From: Candidatus Promineofilum glycogenicum
GTDB taxonomy: Bacteria; Chloroflexota; Anaerolineae; Promineifilales; Promineifilaceae
NCBI GenBank assembly: GCA_016707605.1
Contig: JADJHJ010000010.1
Coordinates: 1 to 64,000, forward strand
Direction: 5' to 3'
DNA: 64,000 bases
Shown: piece by piece, positions 50,151 to 59,101 of the stretch
How positions within the stretch are numbered: position 1 is the stretch's first letter
How the letters are laid out: each line of letters starts with the position of its first letter
Made by a program: the position numbers and the translations under genes
The notes under the pieces: generated by a model
What the model was told of the DNA's origin: nothing
What the model saw: only the letters and a program-made list of their open reading frames with translations
Database searches by the model: none

Positions 50151-52871
50151 ATGGCTAATAACGCGGAGAAACAGCGGCTAGAGGAAGCGCGCGAGAAGTC
50201 GGTTGCCTGGAAGAAGTGGGGGCCGTACCTTAGCGAGCGCCAGTGGGGAACCGTGCGCGAGGACTACAGCGACAACGGCGACGCCTGGGCGCACTTCAGC
50301 CACGATCAGGCCCGCTCGCGCTACTACCGCTGGGGCGAGGATGGCCTGGGCGGTATCTCCGATGACCAGCAACATTTGTGCTTCGCCCTGGCGCTGTGGA
50401 ACGGGCAGGACCCCATCCTGAAGGAGCGCCTCTTCGGCCTGACCAACAGCGAGGGCAACCACGGCGAGGACGTCAAGGAGTACTACTTCTACCTGGACAG
50501 CACGCCGACGCACTCCTACATGAAGTTCCTCTACAAGTATCCGCAGCGCGCCTTCCCCTACGTCGATCTGGTGCAGACCAACGCCGCCCGCTCGCGGGAG
50601 GAGCAGGAGTACGAACTGCTCGACACGGGCGTCTTCGACGACGACCGTTACTTCGACGTGTTTGTCGAATATGCCAAGGGGTCGGCCGAAGACATCCTCA
50701 TCCGCATCACCGCCGTCAATCGTGGGCCGGACGCCGCGCCGCTGCACGTGTTGCCAACCCTCTGGTTTCGCAACGTCTGGTCGTCTATGGCCGAGACGAC
50801 GCGGCCGATGCTCAAGGCGCTAGACGGGCCGGGCGGCGTGGCCACCGTTGGCGCGGGGCACGCCCTACTGGGCGACATGTACCTCTATGCCGACGGCGAG
50901 CCGGCGCTGCTCTTCACCAACAACGAGAGCAACGAGCAGCGCCTCTATAATCGGCCCAACGCCTCGCCCTACGTCAAGGACAGCTTCCACCGCTACCTGG
51001 TCGACGGCGAGCGCGAGGCGATCAACCCGGCGCTGAGCGGCACGAAGACGGCCGCCCATTATGCGCTGACCATCGCCGCCGGCGAGTCGGCCACCGTCCA
51101 GTTGCGGCTGACGACGGCCGCGCCGGGTGAGGCCGGCGACGGCCCCTTCGGCCCGGCGTTCGACGCCGTCTTCACCGACCGCCAGACCGAGGCCGACGAC
51201 TTCTACGCCGCCATCACCCCCAACCGGCTATCGGCCGACGCCAAGGCCGTCATGCGCCAGGCATTGGCCGGCATGTTGTGGTCGAAGCAGTTCTACTATT
51301 ACGACCTGGACATGTGGCTGGAGGAGCAGAACGCTCACCCCTGGAAGTTCGGCGCGCGCACCACCGTCCGCAACCGGCAGTGGGTGCATATGAACAACGC
51401 CGACATCATCTCCATGCCCGACAAGTGGGAGTACCCCTGGTACGCCGCCTGGGACCTGGCCTTCCACACCCTGGCGCTGGTCATGGTTGACCCCGACTTC
51501 GCCAAGGAGCAACTGGAGCTGTTCCTCAGCGAGCGCTTCCTGCACCCCGGCGGGCAGATTCCGGCCTATGAGTGGAACTTCAGCGACGTGAACCCGCCCG
51601 TCCACGCCTGGGCGACGCTGTTTGTCTATCGCATCGACGCCGAGCTGGGGGCCGAGCCGGACATTAAGTTCCTGGCCCAGTCGTTCCAGAAGCTGCTGCT
51701 CAACTTCACCTGGTGGCTCAACCGCAAAGACCTCAGCGGCCGGAATCTGTTCGAGGGCGGCTTCCTGGGGCTGGACAACATCGGCGTCTTCGACCGCAGT
51801 TCGCCGCTGCCCACCGGCGGCTTTCTGGAGCAGGCCGACGGCACGGCCTGGATGGCCTTCTACTGCCTCAACATGCTGGAGATGGCCCTGGAACTGTTGC
51901 CGAGCGACCCCAAGCTCTACGGCAACATGGTGCTCAAATTCTTCTCCCACTTCATGCTCATCGCCGCGGCCATGGACCGCATCGGCGAGCACGCCGACGA
52001 GATGTGGGACGAGGACGACGGCTTCTTCTACGACGTATTGCGCTTCCCCGACGGCACGGCCGTCCGCCTGAAGGTGCGCTCCATGGTCGGTCTGCTGCCC
52101 ATCTGCGCCACGACGGTCATCGAGCCGGAGGCGCTGGCGGCCATGCCCGAACTGCTGGATCGCGTGCGCACCTTCCTGGACCGCCACCCGGAGCTATCGG
52201 CGACCATCGGCGTGCCCCGCGAGCCGGGCTACGAGGGGCGCTACATGCTCTCGACGGTCAACGAAAACAAGCTGCGCCGCGTGCTGCGGGCCATGCTCGA
52301 CGAGAACGAGTTCCTCAGCCCCTACGGCATCCGCGCCCTGTCGCGCTATCACCTGGACAACCCGTACCGCTTTCACGTCGGCGACCAGGAGTACCGCGTG
52401 GACTATCTGCCGGCCGAGTCCGACAACGGCATGTTCGGCGGCAACTCCAACTGGCGCGGGCCGATCTGGATGCCGGTCAACATGCTCATCCTGCGCGCCC
52501 TGCTGCAACTCTACCGCTACTACGGGCCGGAGTTCAAGGTCGAGTTTCCGACCGGCTCCGGCCACGAGGCCACGCTCTACGAGGTGGCGATGGGCATCGG
52601 CCGGCGGCTGGCGTCCATCTTCCTGCGCGACGGGGAGGGCCGACGGCCCGTCTACGGCGGGGCCGAGCCGTTTCAGAGCGATCCCCACTGGCGCGACCTG
52701 ATTCTGTTCTACGAATACTTCCACGCCGATCGGGGCGCGGGCGTGGGGGCCAGCCACCAAACGGGCTGGACGGGCATCATCGCCCGCATCATTCAAATGT
52801 TGGGTTCCATCACCGCCGACGATGCCCTGTCGGAAGATTGGGCCACCTTGCTGGCCTTTGAGAAGGAGTAG
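50151..52871 (+). CDS. GH63-type glucosidase (MGH1-like glycoside hydrolase)
   Basis: 906 residues, cytoplasmic (no signal peptide). The N-terminal GDAWAHFSHDQARSRYYRWGEDGLGG and the later catalytic (alpha/alpha)6 barrel with WLEEQNAHPWKFGARTTVRNRQW, KWEYPWYAAWDLAFHTL, GGQIPAYEWNFSDVNPPVHAWA and NWRGPIWMPVNMLILRAL fit bacterial GH63/MGH1-like glucosidases. Acid residues in AAWDLAFH and in the later segment are candidates for general acid and base. It would release glucose from an alpha-linked oligosaccharide, perhaps trehalose-, glycerate- or glycogen-related; the exact substrate is unknown. A META-repeat gene follows after 34 bp. Confidence 0.87.
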   Translation: MANNAEKQRLEEAREKSVAWKKWGPYLSERQWGTVREDYSDNGDAWAHFSHDQARSRYYRWGEDGLGGISDDQQHLCFALALWNGQDPILKERLFGLTNSEGNHGEDVKEYYFYLDSTPTHSYMKFLYKYPQRAFPYVDLVQTNAARSREEQEYELLDTGVFDDDRYFDVFVEYAKGSAEDILIRITAVNRGPDAAPLHVLPTLWFRNVWSSMAETTRPMLKALDGPGGVATVGAGHALLGDMYLYADGEPALLFTNNESNEQRLYNRPNASPYVKDSFHRYLVDGEREAINPALSGTKTAAHYALTIAAGESATVQLRLTTAAPGEAGDGPFGPAFDAVFTDRQTEADDFYAAITPNRLSADAKAVMRQALAGMLWSKQFYYYDLDMWLEEQNAHPWKFGARTTVRNRQWVHMNNADIISMPDKWEYPWYAAWDLAFHTLALVMVDPDFAKEQLELFLSERFLHPGGQIPAYEWNFSDVNPPVHAWATLFVYRIDAELGAEPDIKFLAQSFQKLLLNFTWWLNRKDLSGRNLFEGGFLGLDNIGVFDRSSPLPTGGFLEQADGTAWMAFYCLNMLEMALELLPSDPKLYGNMVLKFFSHFMLIAAAMDRIGEHADEMWDEDDGFFYDVLRFPDGTAVRLKVRSMVGLLPICATTVIEPEALAAMPELLDRVRTFLDRHPELSATIGVPREPGYEGRYMLSTVNENKLRRVLRAMLDENEFLSPYGIRALSRYHLDNPYRFHVGDQEYRVDYLPAESDNGMFGGNSNWRGPIWMPVNMLILRALLQLYRYYGPEFKVEFPTGSGHEATLYEVAMGIGRRLASIFLRDGEGRRPVYGGAEPFQSDPHWRDLILFYEYFHADRGAGVGASHQTGWTGIIARIIQMLGSITADDALSEDWATLLAFEKE

Positions 52872-52905
52872 TCGCGGGGTAATAGCCGCGCTGGAGGAGG
52901 AGAAC

Positions 52906-54831
52906 ATGGCTAACACCAACGAAGCCGGGACGCACGAAGGCCGCCGGGTGACGCTGGCCTGGATTGTCCTGGCCCTGCAAATCATCGGCCTGATCCTGTT
53001 GCTGTTGTTTGCCCGCGACCGGCTGGCGGCCATGTTCGGCGCGGAGCCGGCGGCGACCATCGCCCCGACCGCCGTGGCCGCGGTCGCTGAGCCGACGGCC
53101 GACGACGCGCCGGCCGCCGACGCTGCGACAGCCGCAGCGGATTCAGCCGCCGCCACAGCCGACGCCGAATCGGCCGCCGCGCCGACCGACGAACCGACGG
53201 CCGAGCCGACCGCCGCGCCCGAAGAGAGCGCCGACGCCGCGGCCGACGTCCTGGCCCCCGAAGACGTGGTCGTAGACCCGTCGAGCCTGGCCCCCAACGG
53301 TGGTGTGGTGGCCCCTGAATGGCTGGCTCAGCTTGTCGAGGGCGTGCCTCCCGCCGAGGCCGAAGATGGCGTCGGCATTCCACCCCATCTGTTGCTGACC
53401 TTCAACGATCCGGCGCAGCCGGAACTGGAACTGGCCGCGCCGAATAGCATTGATCTGAACCAGCCGCAGATTCGCATCGTGCCCATCGCCACCCTGCTGG
53501 CCTGGCTCCAGGCGCGCGGCGACACCGCCGGGCAGGAGGCGCTGGAGGAGTTGCAATCTCTGCTGGACGAGCAGCCGCCGGCCGACGAGGCCGGCGCCCC
53601 TGTGCCGCCCATCCTGAGCGACGCCACCCAGGCGCTGGTAGCCCAGTTGGGCTATGGCGAGTTCCACGACGGCCAGGGCGTCGGCTACGTCGCCCACGTC
53701 ACCGGCGAGGACGTGACGCCCGTAACCAACGAGTCGGGCCTGAACTACGTCTATCAGGGCATCACTGCCGACGGCCGCCACTACGTCTTCATGGCCTGGC
53801 CGATGGACGCCGACTTCCTGGCCGAGGGCGAGGCCGACGCCGACGCGCTGGCCGCCGACCCCGCCGCCTACTACGACGCCGTCGCCGCCCAGGTCGAGGC
53901 AGCGGCCGACGACGAGATGTCCCCGGCCCTGTCCCAGTTGCGGCGGGTGGCCGGCTCGCTGGCCATTGGCGCGGCGGCGGTGCGGGCCGCGGCCGACCAG
54001 GCCGCCCAGCCCCGGCCCACCGCGGCCACGCCTGAAGAGGCGGCCGGCATCGTCTGGAACTGGACGAGCAGCCGCGGCGGCGACGGCGACGAGACGTCGG
54101 TCGAGAACCCGCAAAACTACGCCCTCGTCTTCTGGCCCGATGGCTCGTTCAACTTCATGGCCGACTGCAACGTCGGCCGCGGCGACTACAGCGTGGCCGA
54201 CGACGGCACGCTCAGCCTGGAGCCGGGGGCGATGACGCGGGCCGCCTGTGACCCCGGTTCGCAGGACGCGGAGTTCCTGCAAACCTTGCCCGCGGCTCGC
54301 GGGCTGGCCTTCGACGAGAGCGGCGACCTGATCCTGACCCTGGCCGACGGCCGCGAGGCCATCTTCGCCAACACCGGCCAGGCCGACACCGCCGCCGACG
54401 CCGCCGCGCCCGAAGACCAGCCGGCCGCGGCCGACGCCGGCTTCACCGGCATTAACCTCCACTGGCCCGGCTTCACCGCCGCCGACGGGACGACCGTCGC
54501 CGTCGAGAACCCCGAAGACTACTCCCTCGTCCTGCTGCCCGACGGAACCTACACCCTCCGGGCCGACTGCAACGTTGGCGCGGGCACGTTCACTTATGAC
54601 GACGACGGCGCGCTGACGCTGTTGCCCGGCCCGCTGACGATGGCGGCCTGCCCCGAAGGGTCGCAATCCGACGCCTTCCTGAACTTCCTGAGCGGCGTCG
54701 ACGGCGTCAGCGTGGCCGACGACGGCGCGGTGACGATGACCACCGCCGACGGCGGTAGCGCGACCTTCGTCAACGCCGGGCCGGTCGTGGCCGATGAGGA
54801 GCCGGGGGCCGGCGACCCGCTGGGGGCGTGA
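52906..54831 (+). CDS. Membrane-anchored META-like-repeat protein, first part (frame break at 3' end)
   Basis: ATG 52906 with GGAGGAG upstream. TM helix (LAWIVLALQIIGLILLLLFA), an Ala/Thr/Pro/Glu linker to about 125, an unassigned domain (about 130-370: LAQLVEGVPPAEAEDG, GLNYVYQGITADGRHYVFMAWP), then META-like repeats of about 100 residues, each with YALVFWPDGSFNFMADCN, GAMT.AAC and S.DAEFL. Stop TGA 54829 comes right after a five-G run (54822-54826). A shift of one base gives further repeats to 55997. Presumably a single gene of about 1030 codons. Confidence 0.78.
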   Translation: MANTNEAGTHEGRRVTLAWIVLALQIIGLILLLLFARDRLAAMFGAEPAATIAPTAVAAVAEPTADDAPAADAATAAADSAAATADAESAAAPTDEPTAEPTAAPEESADAAADVLAPEDVVVDPSSLAPNGGVVAPEWLAQLVEGVPPAEAEDGVGIPPHLLLTFNDPAQPELELAAPNSIDLNQPQIRIVPIATLLAWLQARGDTAGQEALEELQSLLDEQPPADEAGAPVPPILSDATQALVAQLGYGEFHDGQGVGYVAHVTGEDVTPVTNESGLNYVYQGITADGRHYVFMAWPMDADFLAEGEADADALAADPAAYYDAVAAQVEAAADDEMSPALSQLRRVAGSLAIGAAAVRAAADQAAQPRPTAATPEEAAGIVWNWTSSRGGDGDETSVENPQNYALVFWPDGSFNFMADCNVGRGDYSVADDGTLSLEPGAMTRAACDPGSQDAEFLQTLPAARGLAFDESGDLILTLADGREAIFANTGQADTAADAAAPEDQPAAADAGFTGINLHWPGFTAADGTTVAVENPEDYSLVLLPDGTYTLRADCNVGAGTFTYDDDGALTLLPGPLTMAACPEGSQSDAFLNFLSGVDGVSVADDGAVTMTTADGGSATFVNAGPVVADEEPGAGDPLGA

Positions 54832-55997
54832 CGCACGCCGAGCCGGCCGAGCAGCCGACGGCCGAGAGCGCCGGGCTGACCGGCGTCACGCTGCAATGGC
54901 CGGGCTTCAGCGACGCCGGCGGCAACCTGGTCGAGGTGGACAACCCGGAGAACTACACGCTGGTGCTGCTGCCCGACGGCACGTTCACCTTCAGCGCCGA
55001 CTGCAACGTGGGCACGGGCACGTACAGCTACGACGCCGACGGCGCGCTGACGCTGGCGCCCGGGGCGATGACCCGCATGGCCTGCCCCGCAGGTTCGCAA
55101 GCCGACGCCTTCCTGAGCTTCCTCAACGACGCCAGCGGCGTCACCCTGGACGACGAGGGCAACCCGACCGTGACGACGGCCGATGGCGGCAGCGCCACCT
55201 TCGTCAACATCGGCCCGGCCGAAGCGCCGGCGGCCGAGCCGCCCGCGGCCCAGGAAGGCGAACTGCTCAACACCGTCTGGCAGTGGACGGCCCACGTCGA
55301 TGCTTCAGCCACGGCCACGGCCGTCGAGAACCCGGAGCGCTACACGCTGGCCTTCCTCGACGATGGCAGCTACGCCTTCGTCGCCGACTGCAACAGCGGG
55401 TCGGGCAGCTACGCGCGCGACGGCGAAACGCTGACGCTGCTACCCGGGGCGATGACGCTGGCCGCTTGCGAGGCCGGTTCGTTGAGCGACGAGTTCGTCG
55501 GCACCTTCGAGCAGGTCGCCGGCTACGCCTTCGAGGGGGACGGCCTGCTGCTGCGGCTGGCCGATGGCACAGCGCTGGCCCTAGACAACGGCGGCCCGTT
55601 CGACGCCACGGCCACCGGCGGCGCGACCGCCCCGGAGGGCGGCAACGCCGCACCGCTGGCCGGCGTCACCTGGCGCTGGGCCACCTTCCGCGACGCCAAG
55701 CAGGACTACGTCGTGCCGGCGACGGCCGACTACACCCTCGTCTTCAACGACGACGGCACGGTCAACGTCGTCGCTGACTGCAACAACGGCAATGGCACGT
55801 ACACAGTTAACAGCGACGCCACACTGACCATCGTCGTGCGGGCCACCACTGACGCTGCTTGTCCGCCCGGCTCGCTAAGCGACTCGTTCATCGAGTATCT
55901 CAACCAGGCCGGGCCGTTCGCTGTCGGCGATGACGGCCTGCTGACCATAGAACTCATGGCCGACGGCGGCACGATGACCTTCGCCCCCGAAGAGTAG
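54828..55997 (+). CDS. META-like-repeat protein, continuation after frame break
   Basis: Three further META-like repeats (LTGVTLQWPGFSDAGGN...YTLVLLPDGTFTFSADCNVG; LLNTVWQWTAHVD...YAFVADCNSGSG; LAGVTWRWATFRDAKQD...VNVVADCNNGNG), closely related to the two in 52906-54831. With the frame repaired the full protein carries five repeats. It lacks its own ribosome site and signal segment, so it is not a separate gene. The repeated ADCN and AAC/AC cysteines suggest a disulfide per repeat. Likely an envelope protein of unknown ligand. Confidence 0.72.
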   Translation: MTHAEPAEQPTAESAGLTGVTLQWPGFSDAGGNLVEVDNPENYTLVLLPDGTFTFSADCNVGTGTYSYDADGALTLAPGAMTRMACPAGSQADAFLSFLNDASGVTLDDEGNPTVTTADGGSATFVNIGPAEAPAAEPPAAQEGELLNTVWQWTAHVDASATATAVENPERYTLAFLDDGSYAFVADCNSGSGSYARDGETLTLLPGAMTLAACEAGSLSDEFVGTFEQVAGYAFEGDGLLLRLADGTALALDNGGPFDATATGGATAPEGGNAAPLAGVTWRWATFRDAKQDYVVPATADYTLVFNDDGTVNVVADCNNGNGTYTVNSDATLTIVVRATTDAACPPGSLSDSFIEYLNQAGPFAVGDDGLLTIELMADGGTMTFAPEE

Positions 55998-56302
55998 CCC
56001 TGGTCCCCTCTCCCCTCCAGGAGAGGGTTCTCCCCCTCCCTGGGGAGAGGGGTTGAGGGAGAGGGTCTTCAAAGCACCCTCCCCACCCTCCCAAGGGGGG
56101 GGCCGGCCCCCTCGCCCTCCGGGAGAGGGCTAGGGAGAGGGTCTTCACGAAAGCGCCCTCCCCCAACCCCTCCCAAAGGGCGGGGGGCAGCGTCCCCTCT
56201 CCCCCTGGGAGAGGGCTAGGAGGGTCTTCACGAAAGCACCCTCCCCCAACCCCTCCCAAAGGGCGGGGGGCAATCAGGGAGAGGGTCTTCCGAGGTGACA
56301 AT
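55998..56302. repeat. Polypyrimidine/polypurine repeat cluster (about 300 bp)
   Basis: A gene-free stretch filled with CCCTCTCCC, GGGAGAGGG and CCCTCCCCCAACCCCTCCC units in both orientations. A unit of about 54 bp (AGAGGGTCTTCACGAAAGC...GGGCGGGGGGCA) occurs at about 56136-56189 and again near 56219-56272. Runs of up to seven G could form quadruplexes. The last unit ends 10 bp before the next ATG. Confidence 0.85.
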
Positions 56303-58099
56303 ATGACTCACATTCGCCCCATTCGCCTCCTGATTCTGGTCGTGCTGCTCACCATCCTGGCCGCCTGCCGCCAACAAGCGGCCGAAACGCCGACCATCGA
56401 GCCGCCCGAGGCCACCCCCAGCGCCACCGCCACCGCCCCCACCCCCGCCCCGGCAGCCGACGCCTGGGCCGCCGTCCAGGAGCGCGGCCGGCTCATCATC
56501 GGCACGGCCGCCGACTATCCGCCCTTCGCCTTCTACACTGAGGCGTTCGAGCTGGACGGCTTCGACGTCGCCCTGGCGCGGCTGCTGGGCGAGCGGCTGG
56601 GCGTGGAAGTCGAGTTCAGCGACATGGCCTTCGACGGCCTGGCCGGGGCGCTCCAAGTCGGCCAGATCGACGCCGCCATCGCCGCCATCTCCGTCACCGA
56701 TGCGCGCCGGGCGGTGGTCGACTTCTCCAGCGTCTACCACGTCAGCGAAGACGCCGCGCTGGCCCGCACCGACAGCGGTATCGCCCTGCGCTCGCTGGCC
56801 GATCTGGCCCCCTACCGCGTCGGCGTGCAGGCAGGCTCGGTCTTCCAGACGTGGCTGCAAGAGGCGGTCGTGGAGGCGGGTGTACTGCCGGCGGACAACC
56901 TGTTGGTCTATACCGACAACAACCAGGCCATCGGCGATCTCATCGAGGGACGGGTGGACGTGGTCGTGGCCGACCGGCTGCCGCTGGAGGTAGCCGCGCG
57001 CGACGACGCGGCGCTGGCCCTCGTCGGCCGCGGCCTGAACGAGCAGCAGTTCGCCGTCGCCCTGCCCATCGGCTCCAACCTGACGCCGCGCATCGACGAA
57101 GCGCTGGCCGCCTTGCAGGCCGAGGGGGTGCTGGCCGACCTGGCCGAGCGCTACCTGAGTCTGGAGGAGACGGAACTGGCCCCGCTGCCCACGCCGGAGC
57201 CGCAGCCGACGGAGCGCGCCGTCCTGCCGGCCACGGGCTGCATTGACGCGATGGCGTTCGTGGCCCACGTCAATCTGGACGATGCCAACATGGAATCGCC
57301 GCCGCCCGTCAGCCCCGGCGAAGCCTTCCAGAAGACGTGGCGCGTGCAGAACATCGGCACGTGCACCTGGGACAGCAGCTACCAGGTGTCGCCCGTCGGC
57401 AGCAACGTGCCGGCGGCGCGCATGGGCGGCCGGGCCACGCCCCTGCCGGGCGCGGTGGCCCCCGGCGCGACGGTCGAGTTGAGCGTTGACCTCGTCGCGC
57501 CGCTGACGCCGGGCATCTACCAGGGCTTCTGGTCGATGCGCGCCCCCAGCGGGCTGTTGTTCGGCGAGCGCATCTGGGTCGGCATCGAAGTGCCCGAACC
57601 GGCCACGCCCACGCCCGTGCCCACGGCTGTGCCCCTGCCCGGCGTGCGCTTCACTGTGGATCGCGCCGCCATCCGCGCCGGGGAGTGCGTCAGCTTCGCC
57701 TGGGACGTCAGCGGCGCGGGCCAGGTCTACTTCTACGCCGAGGGGCAGCCGTGGCAGTTGAACGGCGTCAGCAACAGCGGCACGCGCGCCGAATGTCCCA
57801 ACGTCTCGACCACCTACACCCTGCGCGTCAACCAGCCCGACGGCACGCTCGACCTGCGCCCCAGCCGTATCGAGGTGACGCCCGCGCCCAACGCGCCCTT
57901 CATCAGCTTCTTCACCGTTACGCCCAGCTTCCAGATCGCCGTCGGGCAGTGCGTCGAGGTGCGCTGGCAGGTGGACGGTGAGGTCGGCAACGTGCGCGTG
58001 GCCCGCAACGACACGCACGCTGTGGGACGGCGCGCCGCTCAACGGCACGTCGCGCGACTGCCCGCCGCAGGGCGAGGCCGTCTACACCCTGGACGTTAG
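56303..58099 (+). CDS. Lipoprotein: solute-binding (SBP_bac_3) domain plus NBR1-type Ig domain, first part before frame break
   Basis: Signal peptide and lipobox (LLILVVLLTILAACRQ), Thr/Pro spacer, then a family-3 extracellular solute-binding domain (about 55-280: GRLIIGTAADYPPFAFY, LDGFDVALARLLGERLGV, DAAIAAISVTDARRAVVDFS, YRVGVQAGSVFQTWLQ). Residues 315-435 match an NBR1-like Ig domain (FQKTWRVQNIGTCTWDSSYQV ... GIYQGFWSMRAPSG), followed by two Ig-like modules with conserved cysteines (GECVSFAWDV, GQCVEVRW). Near 58015 one extra base breaks the frame; the rest of the protein is at 57978-58784. No permease gene is adjacent, so it may be a sensor or receptor rather than a transporter component. 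Confidence 0.82.
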   Translation: MTHIRPIRLLILVVLLTILAACRQQAAETPTIEPPEATPSATATAPTPAPAADAWAAVQERGRLIIGTAADYPPFAFYTEAFELDGFDVALARLLGERLGVEVEFSDMAFDGLAGALQVGQIDAAIAAISVTDARRAVVDFSSVYHVSEDAALARTDSGIALRSLADLAPYRVGVQAGSVFQTWLQEAVVEAGVLPADNLLVYTDNNQAIGDLIEGRVDVVVADRLPLEVAARDDAALALVGRGLNEQQFAVALPIGSNLTPRIDEALAALQAEGVLADLAERYLSLEETELAPLPTPEPQPTERAVLPATGCIDAMAFVAHVNLDDANMESPPPVSPGEAFQKTWRVQNIGTCTWDSSYQVSPVGSNVPAARMGGRATPLPGAVAPGATVELSVDLVAPLTPGIYQGFWSMRAPSGLLFGERIWVGIEVPEPATPTPVPTAVPLPGVRFTVDRAAIRAGECVSFAWDVSGAGQVYFYAEGQPWQLNGVSNSGTRAECPNVSTTYTLRVNQPDGTLDLRPSRIEVTPAPNAPFISFFTVTPSFQIAVGQCVEVRWQVDGEVGNVRVARNDTHAVGRRAAQRHVARLPAAGRGRLHPGR

Positions 58100-58784
58100 C
58101 GGCCTCAGCGGCACGGCCGCCGGGCGGCAAACCGTCACCGTGCTGCCGGCCCAGCCGACGGCCGTGCCGCCCATCGGCGACAACGCGCCGGTGGTCAACT
58201 TCTTCGCCGCCACCCCCAGCCTGATCGTCCCCGGCCAGTGCGTCGGCGTGAACTGGAGCGTGGGCGGCAACGTGGCGCGGACGCAGATTTTGCGCAACGG
58301 CGTCGTGGTGCTCGACTTCGCCCTGGCCAGCGGCAGCATCAGCGATTGCCTCAACACGCCGGGCAGCTTCACCTATCGCATTGAGGCCATCGCCCCCGAC
58401 GGCCGCCTCGCCTTCCAACAGGCGGCGGTCACGGTCGGCGCAGGGCAGGGCAGCGGTTTGGTCGGCGGCTGGCGGCTAACCAACCTCAACGGCGCGAATC
58501 TCGTGCCCGGCACGGAGATCACCGCCGTCTTCGGTGACGGCGGCAACCTGAGCGGCTCGTCGGGGTGCAGCACCTTCAGCGCCGCCTACCAGATCAACGG
58601 CAGCAGCCTGGCCATCGGCTCGCTCAGCGGGTCGGCCCAGGTCTGCGACCAGCCGGCGGGCATCATGGAGCAGGAGGCGCTCTACCAGCTCGTTCTGGCG
58701 TCGGCGTCGGGCTTCACGATTGAGGGCAACCAGTTGACGATTCGCAGCGCGCGCGGACAGTTGACGTTTGTGCGTATTGGCTGA
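57978..58784 (+). CDS. Ig-like and META C-terminal part of the solute-binding lipoprotein (after frame break)
   Basis: Picks up the chain from about 58015 (TLWDGAPLNGTSRDCPPQGEAVYTLDV), contains another Ig-like module (PSLIVPGQCVGVNWSVGG) and ends in a META domain (about 155-268: LVGGWRLTNLNGANLVPGTEITAVFG, GSSGCSTFSAAYQING, QVCDQPAGIMEQE). It has no signal or ribosome site of its own. Repaired, the gene (56303-58784) encodes a lipoprotein of about 826 residues with an SBP, NBR1-Ig, Ig, Ig, Ig, META order. Confidence 0.75.
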   Translation: MRSATCAWPATTRTLWDGAPLNGTSRDCPPQGEAVYTLDVSGLSGTAAGRQTVTVLPAQPTAVPPIGDNAPVVNFFAATPSLIVPGQCVGVNWSVGGNVARTQILRNGVVVLDFALASGSISDCLNTPGSFTYRIEAIAPDGRLAFQQAAVTVGAGQGSGLVGGWRLTNLNGANLVPGTEITAVFGDGGNLSGSSGCSTFSAAYQINGSSLAIGSLSGSAQVCDQPAGIMEQEALYQLVLASASGFTIEGNQLTIRSARGQLTFVRIG

Positions 58785-59085
58785 CGATAGCGGGTGGACG
58801 TTCGGGCGGCGCATCGGTTGTGCGCCGCCCGGTTGTCCGAGGCACGGGAGAGAGAGGAGTGGCGGAGCGGCTGTTCTGCTGGCCCGCTCGCCTTTGGAAG
58901 AGGCTGGAACACTTATAGGATAATCGAGAACCCGGCTGCCCGATTCCCGCAAACATCGCTGTCACTCCCGTCTCTCTGTAAGTAGATTACAGTTGCCGCC
59001 CACTGCCCAGCCGCAGGTAGGGGCCCAACTCTCATTTCGGCGGCCGGCCGCACCTGTCAGGTCGTCAAGCGCGAGGTGACTAGAC
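58785..59085. other. Convergent intergenic region with hairpin
   Basis: About 300 bp without a convincing gene. It begins with the GC hairpin GGGCGGCGCA (58804-58813) / TGCGCCGCCC (58821-58830), which probably ends transcription of the lipoprotein gene; there is no U-tract. The remainder shows no repeat family seen elsewhere in the window, apart from short GC palindromes. Confidence 0.55.
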
Positions 59086-59101
59086 CTAACAGGGTGTACA
59101 C

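Noticed and set aside
58794..58985. Small protein of 63 residues after the lipoprotein
   Set aside because: It covers a hairpin, has no ribosome site and resembles no protein; probably chance.
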